Assembly (NCBI RefSeq): GCF_003072125.1
Contig: NZ_QCYH01000003.1
Location: forward strand, 7,501 to 71,500
Reading direction: 5' to 3'
From: Pelagivirga sediminicola
GTDB taxonomy: Bacteria > Pseudomonadota > Alphaproteobacteria > Rhodobacterales > Rhodobacteraceae
Length of the DNA stretch: 64,000 bases
Of the stretch, positions 8,156 to 17,199 are shown piece by piece. A model generated the notes under the pieces. That model did no database searches, was not told where the DNA came from, and saw nothing but the letters and a program-made list of their open reading frames with translations. Positions within the stretch are counted from its first letter, which is position 1; each line of letters opens with the position of its first letter. Made by a program: the position numbers and the translations under genes.

Positions 8156-9600
8156 TGCCCGGCCCCCGCCCGCATCAACTCCACCTCCTTGACGGGCATG
8201 CCGGGGCGTCCGGTCCGGCCCATCGGCGCGCGCGCAAAGAAGCGTCCCTGCCCTTCCTTTCCATGCAGCGTGCCATGCGCGACAATGACTTCGCCGCGCG
8301 TCATCACAATTTCGGGCACGCCGGTCAGCTCCATCCCCTCGAAAGGCGTGAAATCCATGTTGTCATGCTGATCGGCCAGTGTCACCTTGCGCACCGCTTC
8401 AGGGTTCCAGATCGCGATATCGGCATCCATCCCCGGCGTGATCCGCCCCTTTTTCGCGGCGCCAAAGATCCGCGCGGCATTGGTGGAGGTCAGCGCGACG
8501 AAATCCTCCAGCCGCAGCCGCCCTTTCACCACGCCTTCGGAGAACAGCCACGGCAGCCGCGCCGCGATCCCCGGCATGCCGTTGGCGATCTTGGGATAGG
8601 GCGCGCCCTGCCCGTGCATCAGCTTGCCCGTCCCGTCAAAGCGGTAAGGCGCATGGTCCGAGCTGACGCTATCGAAGGTGCCGGTCTGCACATGCCGCCA
8701 CAGCGCGTCCTGCGTGGCCGCATCGCGCAGCGGCGGCGAGCAGATGAATTTCGCGCCCTCCATGCCGGGCCGGTCCAGATCGTCGCGCGTCAGGGCCAGG
8801 TATTGCGGGCATGTCTCGGCAAAGACCTGCCCGCCCTCGCCCCGCGCGCGCTGCACCCGCGCGGCGCCGCCCGCGGTCGAGACATGCACGACAAACAGCG
8901 GTGCACCGGACAGCTGCGCCAGCGTGATGGCGCGGTTGATCGCCTCCTCCTCGGCCAGTTCGGGGCGCGACAGCGCATGATATTTCGGCGCAGTCAGACC
9001 GCGCGCGCCCAGCTCGCCGTTCATCCAGGCGACCATCGCGTGATTTTCCGCATGCACCATCGTCAGCGCGCCATGATCGCGGGCCACGCTCAGAATATCC
9101 AGCATCCCGGCATCGCCGATATTCAGCAGATCATAGGTCGTGAACACCTTGAGCGACGTGATCCCGCGGGCAAACGCGCGGGGAAGCTGATCGTGCAGCA
9201 CCTCCTCGGTCGGGTCGGACACGATCAGGTGCCAGGAATAATCGATCACCGATGGCCGGGCGCGCGCGTCATAGGTGGCGATCACGTCGTCGATGGATTG
9301 TCCCCGGTGCTGGGCGGCGAAGGGGATGAAGGACGAATTGCCACCGAACGCCGCCGAGATCGAGCCGGACAGATACCCGTCCGCCGTCATGATGCCCGAT
9401 GCGCTTTCCTGCGCGATATGGGCATGCGCCTCGATCCCGCCGGGCATGACCAGCCGCCCGCCCGCGTCGATCCGCCGGGTGCCGCCCGCCAGTCGCTCGG
9501 CCACCGCGCAGATGCGACCATCGGTGATGCCGATATCGCCGGCATAGCGCTCGGACGCAGTGACGATCGTGCCGCCGTGAATGACCGTATCGAACTCCAC
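8152..9600 (-). CDS. hydA: D-hydantoinase/dihydropyrimidinase
   Basis: 482 residues from GTG at 9600; GGGAG lies 7 bases upstream, and the longer frame to 9735 reads into the previous gene and has no family-like sequence. It is a cyclic amidohydrolase opening 5-substituted hydantoins or dihydropyrimidines to N-carbamoyl amino acids. All binuclear metal ligands are visible: HAH (His59, His61), the carboxylated Lys in ITSLKVFTTY (Lys151), His183 in MVHAENH, His239 in VVHVSTAGG and Asp315 in SSDHAPYRF. The first motif is EAHAHIAQ, not the commoner DxHTHL. It overlaps the racemase (ATGA) and starts 4 bases after the FAD oxidoreductase stop, so it sits tightly in the operon. Stereopreference D is inferred from the D-carbamoylase across the LysR gene. 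Confidence 0.93.
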   Translation of the reverse strand: MEFDTVIHGGTIVTASERYAGDIGITDGRICAVAERLAGGTRRIDAGGRLVMPGGIEAHAHIAQESASGIMTADGYLSGSISAAFGGNSSFIPFAAQHRGQSIDDVIATYDARARPSVIDYSWHLIVSDPTEEVLHDQLPRAFARGITSLKVFTTYDLLNIGDAGMLDILSVARDHGALTMVHAENHAMVAWMNGELGARGLTAPKYHALSRPELAEEEAINRAITLAQLSGAPLFVVHVSTAGGAARVQRARGEGGQVFAETCPQYLALTRDDLDRPGMEGAKFICSPPLRDAATQDALWRHVQTGTFDSVSSDHAPYRFDGTGKLMHGQGAPYPKIANGMPGIAARLPWLFSEGVVKGRLRLEDFVALTSTNAARIFGAAKKGRITPGMDADIAIWNPEAVRKVTLADQHDNMDFTPFEGMELTGVPEIVMTRGEVIVAHGTLHGKEGQGRFFARAPMGRTGRPGMPVKEVELMRAGAGQ

Positions 9601-9604
9601 CGCC

Positions 9605-10903
9605 CTACTCCCTTGCCCGCAATTCGCGATTGTCCTGCATCTGGTACCAGCGCACCAGCATCCCCGCCGCCAATGGCGCCAGCGGTCGCAGCGGCACCGG
9701 TTTGAACGGCAGCGTATCGAAGGCGGTGTCCGCATCCGCCTGCCCCAGCATCCGCCGCGCCAGTTTCGAGCCGAAGTAAAGGCTGCGCGTCACGCCCGAT
9801 CCGCAATATCCGCCCGCCATCCAGACGTCGTCATGCTGGCCCAGATGCGGCGAATGGTCGGCGGTATAGGCGATCTGGCCGGACCAGACATGCGATATCG
9901 GCGCGGTCTCCAGCTGCGGAAACACCCGGCAGATCGCCCGGCGAAAGGCACGGCGCCGCGCCTCCAGCCCCATTCCGCCCGCGCCGAAACGGCCCCCGAA
10001 AATGAACGATCGCCCGTCCGGCGTGGGGCGATACCACATGAACACGCGCCCCGTCTCGCCATGCATCCGGCCCTTGGGCGTCAGCTCGGCCATCTGCTCG
10101 GGGCTGAGCGGGCCGACGGCGCAGGCGCCCGTCTCCAGCGGCACCACCCGGCGGCTGAGCGCGGCGCTGCGCGCGTCACTGTAGCCGTTGGTCGCCAGCA
10201 CCACCTCGCGCGCCTCGACCGCGCCGCGCGCGGTCTGCACGGTGTGCACGGACCCATCGCGCTGCAGCCCGGTCACGGCGCAAGGCGCGATGATCTGCAC
10301 GCCCGCCTCCGCCGCCCGCGCCGCCAATCCCAGCAGCAGCTTGCGCGGGTTCACCCCGCCGTCACGCTCGTAAACCACGCCGCCGCGATAGAAATCGCTG
10401 CCGATCTCGCTGCGCTGGTCCGCGCGGCTGACGTGATGGGTCGGCAGGCCGATCTTGGCCTGCAGCCAGTCACATTCGCGGCCCGACGCCTCGTATTGCG
10501 CCGCCGTGCGCGCGCCGCGAAACCGGCCGGTCATCGCCAGATCGCAATCGATGCCCTCCTCGGCAACGAACCCCTCCAGATGGTCAAGCGCCTTCAGCCC
10601 CTCGCCCAGAATGGCGATGGCGCGCTCTTCGCCGTAGGTGCGCACAAGGCCGCCAATACCCAGCTTGTGCAGGCCCGGCCCCACCATGCCGCCATTGCGC
10701 GAGGACGCGCCAAAGCCGACGGCCTCGGCGTCGAACACCGCAACGCTGCGGCCCGCGCGCGCCAGAGACAGCGCGGCGGCCAGCCCGGTATACCCCGCGC
10801 CGACAACGGCCACGTCAACCTTGGCGGGCATGGCCCGGCCCTCGTCCGTGGGCGCGGGGCCCGCGGTGTCCAGCCAATAATTGCTCTCGCCCACGAACGA
10901 CAT
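9605..10903 (-). CDS. FAD-dependent amine/amino-acid oxidoreductase (DAO family)
   Basis: 432 residues from ATG 10903, where GGAGG is 5 bases upstream; a GTG at 10918 is in frame but lacks spacing. The dinucleotide fold DVAVVGAGYTGLAAALSLARAG and ASSRNGGM after it are typical of the DAO superfamily, and the N-terminal SNYWLDTA recalls gamma-glutamylputrescine oxidase (PuuB)-like members. The C-terminal GYCGSGVTRSLYFG fits the FAD-binding end. In this operon it may oxidise the D-amino acid released from the carbamoyl derivative to a 2-oxo acid and ammonia. An amine substrate is the alternative. It lies between DUF1028 and hydantoinase, with stop and next start only 4 bases apart. Confidence 0.87.
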   Translation of the reverse strand: MSFVGESNYWLDTAGPAPTDEGRAMPAKVDVAVVGAGYTGLAAALSLARAGRSVAVFDAEAVGFGASSRNGGMVGPGLHKLGIGGLVRTYGEERAIAILGEGLKALDHLEGFVAEEGIDCDLAMTGRFRGARTAAQYEASGRECDWLQAKIGLPTHHVSRADQRSEIGSDFYRGGVVYERDGGVNPRKLLLGLAARAAEAGVQIIAPCAVTGLQRDGSVHTVQTARGAVEAREVVLATNGYSDARSAALSRRVVPLETGACAVGPLSPEQMAELTPKGRMHGETGRVFMWYRPTPDGRSFIFGGRFGAGGMGLEARRRAFRRAICRVFPQLETAPISHVWSGQIAYTADHSPHLGQHDDVWMAGGYCGSGVTRSLYFGSKLARRMLGQADADTAFDTLPFKPVPLRPLAPLAAGMLVRWYQMQDNRELRARE

Positions 10904-10924
10904 CCGCGCCTCCGGCACCTTGGG

Positions 10925-11683
10925 TTACTGCATTGTCCAGTTATCCGCGTTGCGCGCCACGGGAAACCGCGCCTCCAGCCCCAGATCGGCGATGCGCTGA
11001 ACGCTGGCGGTGAACAGTGCGCGCGACACCGGCACCTGATCGGGCGTCAGCGCAACGGTGCGCAAACGCGCCTCGCGCTCCTGGTAGGCGGCGTAAAGAC
11101 GGCGCAGATCGGCCACCGCGTCCCCGTCCGAGATATCGACGCGCAGATCATAGGCGTCGATCCCATGCTCGCCCGACACGCGCAGGGCCGCCGATTGCAG
11201 CCGCCCCGCCACCTCGCCGCCCGCGTCGCGGCCGGCCTCCAGCGCGGCCATCAGGCGCGCCGCCAGCGGGCTGCCTGCGGCCTGCTCGAACGCGGCGGCC
11301 ATGGCGGCGGTGACGTTGTCGTTGTCCAGGATGTTGCCCAGCGCCAGACAATCCTGCCCGGCGGTATGCGAATAGATCGAGTACATGCGCCGCCCGTGAT
11401 ACACCGCCGCGCGCCCGGTCGCGTCCAGCACGCCAACCTGGCGCCAGTCGATATGCTCGGTCGAGGCGCAGACCTTGGCCACCACGTCATTTGCGTCCTT
11501 GCCATCCTTGAGCAGCGCGATCCCCAGATCGCCCAGCCGGCTGTCGGTCCGGTGCTGCGACAGCACCGCGCCCTTGCCATGGGCCAGCCGCACGCAGCGC
11601 GATCCCACCGCAAGATCCGACGTGGTGATCGCCGCCCCGAAAGCGCCGGTTTGCGCACATCTGCCGATGATCGAAAATGTCAT
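10925..11683 (-). CDS. DUF1028 family protein, copy 1
   Basis: 252 residues from ATG 11683 (MTFSIIGRCAQTGAFG), with AAGGGGGA just upstream; the longer frame to 11821 is read-through. The N-terminus (MTFSxxGR....G....TS) and ALGNILDNDNV are hallmarks of DUF1028 (PF06267), a family thought to have an Ntn-hydrolase-like fold and often found beside amidase and amino-acid genes. The biochemical role is not established. It sits between the amidohydrolase and the FAD oxidoreductase genes. A second, shorter DUF1028 gene is at 19137-19814, paired with the carbamoylase; the two align at the start and at the ALGN motif but differ elsewhere. They could be alternative amidases or accessory proteins. Confidence 0.85.
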   Translation of the reverse strand: MTFSIIGRCAQTGAFGAAITTSDLAVGSRCVRLAHGKGAVLSQHRTDSRLGDLGIALLKDGKDANDVVAKVCASTEHIDWRQVGVLDATGRAAVYHGRRMYSIYSHTAGQDCLALGNILDNDNVTAAMAAAFEQAAGSPLAARLMAALEAGRDAGGEVAGRLQSAALRVSGEHGIDAYDLRVDISDGDAVADLRRLYAAYQEREARLRTVALTPDQVPVSRALFTASVQRIADLGLEARFPVARNADNWTMQ

Positions 11684-11702
11684 GACATTCCCCCTTCTGC
11701 CG

Positions 11703-13073
11703 TCACACCGGATCACGCACCGGCATCGGAACGCTTGCGCCGCTTTGGGCGAAACGCTCCCACATCGCATCGGTCGCCGCCTGCCCCTCGGCCACGGCAG
11801 CGCCTTCGTCCATCGTGACAAGCTGGCGGTCCCGCATCAGGAACCGACCGGCGACCATCGTATCGGTCACGATGCCGGGATGTCCGTAATGGACGAGGTT
11901 CGAGATCGCCGACAGGCGCGGCGCCATCACCGGCGTTTGCAGATCGATCACCGCCAGATCGGCGCATTTGCCCACGGCAATGCTGCCGATCCCGTCATGG
12001 GCCAGCGCCTCGGCGCCGTTCAGCGTGGCGTAGTTGAACACGTCACCCGGCCCCGGCGTGACCGACCGGCCATAGGCGCCCCGGTGCAGCATCAGCGCCG
12101 ATTTCATCGACTGGAACATATCCTCGGTCATGTTGTCGGTGCCGACGGAAATGCGCACGCCGGCATCCAGTATCGCCTTCATCGGCAGGGGATGCGGCCC
12201 CTTCGCCGACATCGACGCAGGCGAATGGACCAGCCGCGTGCCGGTGCGCGCCAGCGTTTCGACATCCGATTCGCTGCAGAAGGTCCAATGCACGGCCAGC
12301 AGGTCATCGCCCAGAAAATCGTTCTGCGACAGATACTCGGTCGAGGTGCAGCCATGCAGCGCCTCGACCTGCTGTTTCTCGCTGATGATCTGGCTGAGAT
12401 GTATGGTGCGGCGCAGATCGTGCTTGCGCGCCAGCGTCGCCAGTTGCCCCAGCATCCAGGGGCTGCAATTGTCCGGCGCGTGGGCCGCGATCATCACGCG
12501 CACGCGGTCATCCTCGGTGCCGTGAAACCGCTCGATCAGATCGCGGGTGCGGCCCAGGAACGCCTCGCCGAACTCGCGGTCAAAGCGATAGGTGCCGCTG
12601 CCAACCTCGGTCGTCACCGCATCCGCGCAGCTTTCGGCCAGCCACAGGCGCATGCCGGTGTCGATCATCGCGGGCGCGTAATCTGCGACATGGCGCAGCG
12701 GATCGACCATCGTCGTGGTGCCGCAGCGGATCGCCTCGGCGCAGGCAAGGCGCGCGATCGCGGCGCGCTCCTGCGGCTCCAGCAGGTAGGACGCGGGCAC
12801 CATGTACTGATAGACCAGATTGCCCTCGATATCCTCGACCGTGCCGCGCAGGGCCAGAAGAACGGCATGGGTATGGCTGTTGATGAAACCGGGGCTGATG
12901 AGGCGCCCGGTCATGTCGATGGCCTCGAACTCCTCGAACTCGGTGCCCTCCAGCGTATCGCGGATGGCGATGATGCGCCCGCCCTCGATGGCGATGGCGC
13001 CGCCGCGCAGGACGGGCGCGCGCCCCTCATGCGCCACATGCAGCCCGCCATGCAGCAGGTAGCGTCCGCTCAT
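11703..13073 (-). CDS. Amidohydrolase family protein (ATZ/TRZ and cytosine/guanine-deaminase-like)
   Basis: 456 residues. An N-terminal composite beta domain is followed by a TIM barrel. Metal-binding PGFINSHTHAV (His67, His69) and later VGTDNM with its Asp fit the mononuclear subtype III amidohydrolases that deaminate or dechlorinate heterocycles; HAPDNCSP also matches that group. It probably hydrolyses an N-heterocycle or N-C bond in the substrate brought in by the adjacent importer, for example a pyrimidine- or hydantoin-related compound; the substrate cannot be fixed from sequence. Its ATG overlaps the permease stop (13070-13073, ATGA), so it is coupled to the ABC transporter. Confidence 0.87.
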   Translation of the reverse strand: MSGRYLLHGGLHVAHEGRAPVLRGGAIAIEGGRIIAIRDTLEGTEFEEFEAIDMTGRLISPGFINSHTHAVLLALRGTVEDIEGNLVYQYMVPASYLLEPQERAAIARLACAEAIRCGTTTMVDPLRHVADYAPAMIDTGMRLWLAESCADAVTTEVGSGTYRFDREFGEAFLGRTRDLIERFHGTEDDRVRVMIAAHAPDNCSPWMLGQLATLARKHDLRRTIHLSQIISEKQQVEALHGCTSTEYLSQNDFLGDDLLAVHWTFCSESDVETLARTGTRLVHSPASMSAKGPHPLPMKAILDAGVRISVGTDNMTEDMFQSMKSALMLHRGAYGRSVTPGPGDVFNYATLNGAEALAHDGIGSIAVGKCADLAVIDLQTPVMAPRLSAISNLVHYGHPGIVTDTMVAGRFLMRDRQLVTMDEGAAVAEGQAATDAMWERFAQSGASVPMPVRDPV

Positions 13074-13855
13074 TTCGCGCCTTCCCGGCCGCGCCAGATG
13101 ACCACGGCGGTGGCAACCAGCGTCAGCAGCACCAGCATCGTCGCGACCGATGCGATGGTGGGGTCGATATTCTCCTGAATCCCCTCCCAGATCTTCTTGG
13201 GCAGGGTGGACACGTTGCGCACGGTGATGAACAGGACGCCGACAATCTCGTCAAAGCTGACGATGAAGGCAAAGATCCCGCCCGTCACCATCCCCGGCAT
13301 CGCGGCGGGCAGCACCACGGAGCGCACCGTCTGCCACACCGACGCGCCCAGACTGCGCGCCGCCTGCGGGATGCGCGGGTCCAGATTGGCCAGCGCCGCA
13401 AAGACCGAGATCGACACATAAGGCAGCGCCAGCAGCGTATGCGCCAGGATCACGCCGACATGCGTGTCGATCAGGCCCAGCGTCACCCAAAAGCGGTAAA
13501 AGCCCAGCGACTGCACCACCGGTGGCACCAGAATGGGCGTGATGAGGATCCAGCGCGCAATCGTGCTGGCGCGGTTCGACAGGAACCAGCAGCCGATGGC
13601 GAACGCCGTGCCCAGCGCCGTTGCACACACCGCCACGACCAGCCCGATCCAGATGCTGGTCCATGTCGCGGACAGCCAGCGGGGATCCTGAAAATAGGCA
13701 ACATAATGCTGCAGCGACAGGCTTTCCTTCGGCAGCCCGATATAGCTGGTATCGGTCAGCGACACGGGGATCACCACGAGGATCGGCAGCAAAAGGAAGG
13801 CCAGAACCATCCACGCGCCGGTCATGAAGAAGATGCGGAAACCGGACGTCTTCAT
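13070..13855 (-). CDS. ABC transporter inner-membrane permease (PotC-like)
   Basis: 261 residues from ATG 13855 (MKTSGFRIFFMTGAW), which overlaps the previous permease stop as TGATG. The track-length frame to 14140 is rejected because its first 95 residues are low-complexity read-through. Six membrane helices are suggested, and the EAA-like loop (AARSLGASVWQTVRSVVLPAAMPGM) that docks the ATPase is clear. It is the second permease of a spermidine/putrescine-type (POPT) importer. Its stop overlaps the amidohydrolase start. Confidence 0.9.
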   Translation of the reverse strand: MKTSGFRIFFMTGAWMVLAFLLLPILVVIPVSLTDTSYIGLPKESLSLQHYVAYFQDPRWLSATWTSIWIGLVVAVCATALGTAFAIGCWFLSNRASTIARWILITPILVPPVVQSLGFYRFWVTLGLIDTHVGVILAHTLLALPYVSISVFAALANLDPRIPQAARSLGASVWQTVRSVVLPAAMPGMVTGGIFAFIVSFDEIVGVLFITVRNVSTLPKKIWEGIQENIDPTIASVATMLVLLTLVATAVVIWRGREGAK

Positions 13856-14697
13856 CAGTTCCGCTCCAACAGAGCGCTGCGCAGGTTGACAAAACGCGCG
13901 GCGATCGCGATCACGACCGCCGTCGCCACCAGCAGCGCGACCGACAGCGCCGAGCCGAGTCCCCAGTTCAGGAACTCCTGAATTTGGTAGGTGATGTATT
14001 CCGAGATCATCAGAACGCGCCCGCCGCCCAGCAGGGCCGGCGTGATATAGAACCCCAGCGACAGCACGAAGACCAGCAGCGCGCCCGACATCACGCCCGG
14101 CATCGTCTGCGGAAAGTAGACCTGCCGGAACGCGGTCCATTCGCCCGCGCCCAGCCCGCGCGCCGCATCCACATAGGCGCCCGAGATGCCGCGCATGTTG
14201 GCCATCATCGGCAGCACGGCAAAGGGCAGCATCACGTGAATCATCGCGATCACCACGCCGAATTCGTTATGCATCAGGCGCATGGGACTGTCGGTGATCC
14301 CTGTCGCCATCAGCGTATCGTTGACGATCCCGGACCGGCCCAGCAGCACGATCCACGAAAACGACCGGATCAGCACCGACACCCAGAACGGCAAGAGCAC
14401 CAGCGCCACCATCAGGGGCTTGGCCCGGCGGGCGAAATTGCTGATCACATAGGCCACGATATAGCCCAGGATCAGGCAGCCGATCGTGGTCAGGATCGCG
14501 ATGCGAAAGGTCAGGATGAAGCTGGTCTGAACGGCGGTGGAATCGAACATTTCCGTATAGTTGGCCACGCCCGGCTTCGGCTCGGTCAGGGAGATCTGCC
14601 AGATGCCCAGGAGCGGCCAGATGTAGAACACGATCATGATCGCCAGCGCCGGCAGCACCAGAAACCAGTATCTCAAAGCGTCGGACATGCGGAACAT
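13855..14697 (-). CDS. ABC transporter inner-membrane permease (PotB-like)
   Basis: 280 residues from ATG 14697 (MFRMSDALRYWFLVLP), with GGAGG 5-6 bases upstream; the frame continues upstream to 14823 but overlaps the binding-protein gene. About six helices; the EAA loop AARGLGAGEWTAFRQVYFPQTMPG is present. Together with the next gene it forms the membrane channel of the importer encoded here. Downstream junction overlaps by one base. Confidence 0.9.
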   Translation of the reverse strand: MFRMSDALRYWFLVLPALAIMIVFYIWPLLGIWQISLTEPKPGVANYTEMFDSTAVQTSFILTFRIAILTTIGCLILGYIVAYVISNFARRAKPLMVALVLLPFWVSVLIRSFSWIVLLGRSGIVNDTLMATGITDSPMRLMHNEFGVVIAMIHVMLPFAVLPMMANMRGISGAYVDAARGLGAGEWTAFRQVYFPQTMPGVMSGALLVFVLSLGFYITPALLGGGRVLMISEYITYQIQEFLNWGLGSALSVALLVATAVVIAIAARFVNLRSALLERN

Positions 14698-14762
14698 GAA
14701 AGCCTCCGGGCGGGTCTCGTGCGGATGAGGGGCCGGATGCGCGCCCGGCCCCCCCGGCGCGA

Positions 14763-15905
14763 TCAGTTGATCAGCGCGTCGATGTATTTTTCCTCGGCCT
14801 CGACCTGATGCATGCCGTACCACTCATCGTCATAGAAGATCTGCAGGGCCAGGTTTTCGGGGCTGGACGGGTTCCACTTCTTCAGCTCTTCGGGCACCAG
14901 CTCGGCCGCGGCCGGGTTCGCCGGGCCCGAGCCGATCTTTTTCAGCCATTCGACCTGAAGCTGCGGGTCCTGCGCGTGGCGGATGAATTTCATCACCTCG
15001 TCGCTGCCTGCCGGGTTGTCCTTGGGCACGACCCACATGCCGGGGGCGATCACACCGCCGTCGAACGACATCTGAAAGGCGCCCTCGTCCATCTGCTCCA
15101 TCAACAGCTGGCCGCGCGTGGACCAGATGTTGCCGATGGCAACCTCTTCCTGCAGGAACAGGTTCTGGCTGGCACTGCCCGAGCCCCAGACGATGATGTT
15201 CTCGCGCAGCTGGCGGAACTTGTCGATGCCGGCGTTGATGCCGTCCTCGGTGCGCAGTACGTCATAGACCTCGTTCATGGGCACGCCCTGCGCCATGGTG
15301 GCCGATTCCAGCATCCCGCGCACAGATTTGCGGAACGTCCGCATGCCGGGGAAATCCTTGACGTTCCAGACATCCTCCCATGTCTGGGGCGCGTTGCCGC
15401 CCAGCAGCTTGGGGTTCGAGCACAGAACATAGGAATAGACATAATTGCCGACCGCGTATTCATACGCCGCCTGCTCCAGCACGGCAGAGCGGTCGACGAT
15501 GTCGTAGTTGATCGGCTGGATCACGCCCTGCTCCTGCAGGATGATCGCGGTGCCCATGCCGCTGTCGCACAGATCCCAGACCACCGCGCCGCTTTCCACC
15601 ATCGCGCGGATCTTGCCGCCCGAGGGGCCGGAGCCGTCGACGACGACCGGGATGCCGGTTTCCTTGGTGTAGGTGTCGGCCATGACCTCCTGCAGCACCT
15701 CGGACGCCTCGCCGCCCCAATTGACGACGACGATCTCCTTGGCCTGCGCCATCGCCTTGCTGCCCAGCATCGGCAGCGCGCCCAGCGCGGCCATTGCCGA
15801 CAGGAAGCCGCGCCGCGTCAGCGTGCCTTCCTTGTATTTGTGGGCGGCGATCTCGATCAGGTCGGCCTTGGCCTGATGGTCGGTGGTGTCCTTGAAAATG
15901 GTCAT
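14763..15905 (-). CDS. Periplasmic substrate-binding protein of PotD type, Tat-exported
   Basis: 380 residues. A twin-arginine signal LTRRGFLSAMAALGALPML (Arg31-Arg32) is preceded by an unusually long N-region of about 30 residues; a likely cleavage follows AMA near residue 53. The mature protein begins near KEIVVVNWGGEASEVLQEV, typical of the spermidine/putrescine/opine binding-protein family. It delivers substrate to the two permeases. Given the operon, the ligand is likely a hydantoin, ureido acid or related heterocycle rather than a polyamine, by inference. The order is ATPase, binding protein, permease, permease. Confidence 0.9.
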   Translation of the reverse strand: MTIFKDTTDHQAKADLIEIAAHKYKEGTLTRRGFLSAMAALGALPMLGSKAMAQAKEIVVVNWGGEASEVLQEVMADTYTKETGIPVVVDGSGPSGGKIRAMVESGAVVWDLCDSGMGTAIILQEQGVIQPINYDIVDRSAVLEQAAYEYAVGNYVYSYVLCSNPKLLGGNAPQTWEDVWNVKDFPGMRTFRKSVRGMLESATMAQGVPMNEVYDVLRTEDGINAGIDKFRQLRENIIVWGSGSASQNLFLQEEVAIGNIWSTRGQLLMEQMDEGAFQMSFDGGVIAPGMWVVPKDNPAGSDEVMKFIRHAQDPQLQVEWLKKIGSGPANPAAAELVPEELKKWNPSSPENLALQIFYDDEWYGMHQVEAEEKYIDALIN

Positions 15906-15981
15906 GGTATCCTCTCCTTTGTTGGCGGGCCGGGCGTGCGTTGCGCTGCGGCCTCTTGGGTTGTTCTCGGAGCCGGCCCCG

Positions 15982-17058
15982 TCAGGCCGGCTCTGCTTCC
16001 ATCACGACGCAGGCATCGCTGTCCCAGCCAAAGCTGACCGGCAGCCCGGCGCGCGGCGTCACGCCCTCTTTCCACGTCGCCTGCGAAATCAGCAGCGGGC
16101 CGATGACGTCATGATCGACCATGACAAGACACCGCTCGCCCAGATAGCTGACCTGCCGGATGGTGCCATCCAGCATCTCCTCGCCGGGCGCGCCAAGGCG
16201 GATCCGCTCGGGGCGCAGCGCAAGGTTCAGCACATCGCCGCGCACCTCGGCGCCGGGCGCCTCGACGGGGAACTGCGTGTCGCCGACGGCACATGTCAGT
16301 GCATCGCCCTCGCGCCCGCGCACCGGCAGGTCCATGAAATTCGACTTGCCGAGAAAATCCGCGACAAAACGGTTGCGTGGATGATTATAGAGCGCATCGG
16401 GCACGCCCTGCTGCTGGATGCGCCCGTCCTTGAGGATCACGACGCGGTCCGACATCGACAGCGCCTCGTCCTGATCGTGGGTGACATAGATGAACGTGAC
16501 GCCCAGACTGTCATGCAGAGATTTCAGCTCCCACTGAAGATCCGCGCGCAGCTTCTTGTCCAGCGCCGACAGCGGCTCGTCCAGCAGCAGAACCTGCGGC
16601 TCGAACGACAGCGCGCGCGCCAGCGCGATGCGCTGCTGCTGCCCGCCGGACATCTGGCTGGGCATGCGATCGGCGAAATCCTCCATCTGCACGAGGCCAA
16701 GGCAGTATTCCACGCGCTTCTTGATCTCGGACGCGGGGCGTTTGCGCACCTTCAGCGGAAAGGCGATGTTGTCGCGCACCGTCATCGTCGGGAACAGCGC
16801 ATAGCCCTGAAACACCATGCCGAAATCGCGATGCTCGGGCGGCTCGGACGTGATGTCGCGGCCGCGCAGATCGATGCGCCCCTCGCTGAGCGGCGCAAAT
16901 CCGGCAATCGCCGACAGCAGCGTCGTCTTGCCTGATCCGGACGGGCCGAGCAGCGTCAGGAATTCGCCCTCCTCGACGGTCAGATCGACACGGTCCAGCG
17001 CGTGGACCGGCCCATAGCGCTTGGTCGCGCGCGAAATGGTCAGGATCGGATCGGTCAT
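15982..17058 (-). CDS. ABC transporter ATPase (PotA-like)
   Basis: 358 residues. Walker A is GPSGSGKTT (about 38-46), the signature MSGGQQQRIALARAL follows near 134, and Walker B LLLDEPLSALD near 157, with the switch His in YVTHDQDEA. The last 110 residues form the TOBE-type regulatory domain (LALRPERIRLG). It energises the importer and is the first gene of the long minus operon. A LysR-type palindrome lies about 112-128 bases upstream, at 17170-17186. Confidence 0.94.
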   Translation of the reverse strand: MTDPILTISRATKRYGPVHALDRVDLTVEEGEFLTLLGPSGSGKTTLLSAIAGFAPLSEGRIDLRGRDITSEPPEHRDFGMVFQGYALFPTMTVRDNIAFPLKVRKRPASEIKKRVEYCLGLVQMEDFADRMPSQMSGGQQQRIALARALSFEPQVLLLDEPLSALDKKLRADLQWELKSLHDSLGVTFIYVTHDQDEALSMSDRVVILKDGRIQQQGVPDALYNHPRNRFVADFLGKSNFMDLPVRGREGDALTCAVGDTQFPVEAPGAEVRGDVLNLALRPERIRLGAPGEEMLDGTIRQVSYLGERCLVMVDHDVIGPLLISQATWKEGVTPRAGLPVSFGWDSDACVVMEAEPA

Positions 17059-17169
17059 CTTGGCAATTCAGGTCTTTCTGCAGGGGTCAGGATGGTCCGG
17101 CAAGCCGGGCGACCCGATCATGAAAAGCACAGCGCCGGACAACATTAAAATAAAAAACCGGGCTGCGTG

Positions 17170-17186
17170 TATAATCGCGCATTATA
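17170..17186. promoter_or_regulatory. Candidate LysR-type operator (T-N11-A palindrome)
   Basis: TATAAT-CGCGC-ATTATA is a perfect inverted repeat with six-base arms and contains T-N11-A (T17172, A17184). It lies in the 17059-17199 spacer between the LysR gene's stop and the ATPase gene. The minus-strand arm is also a consensus -10 (TATAAT) without a good -35, as expected of an activator-dependent promoter for the transporter/hydantoinase operon. Confidence 0.5.
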
Positions 17187-17199
17187 TCCTGCGACCCGA

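Noticed and set aside
9581-11818. 745-residue plus-strand open frame opposite the FAD oxidase and DUF1028 genes
   Set aside because: GC-rich antisense frame; low complexity, no family motif; the minus genes have motifs and tight overlaps.
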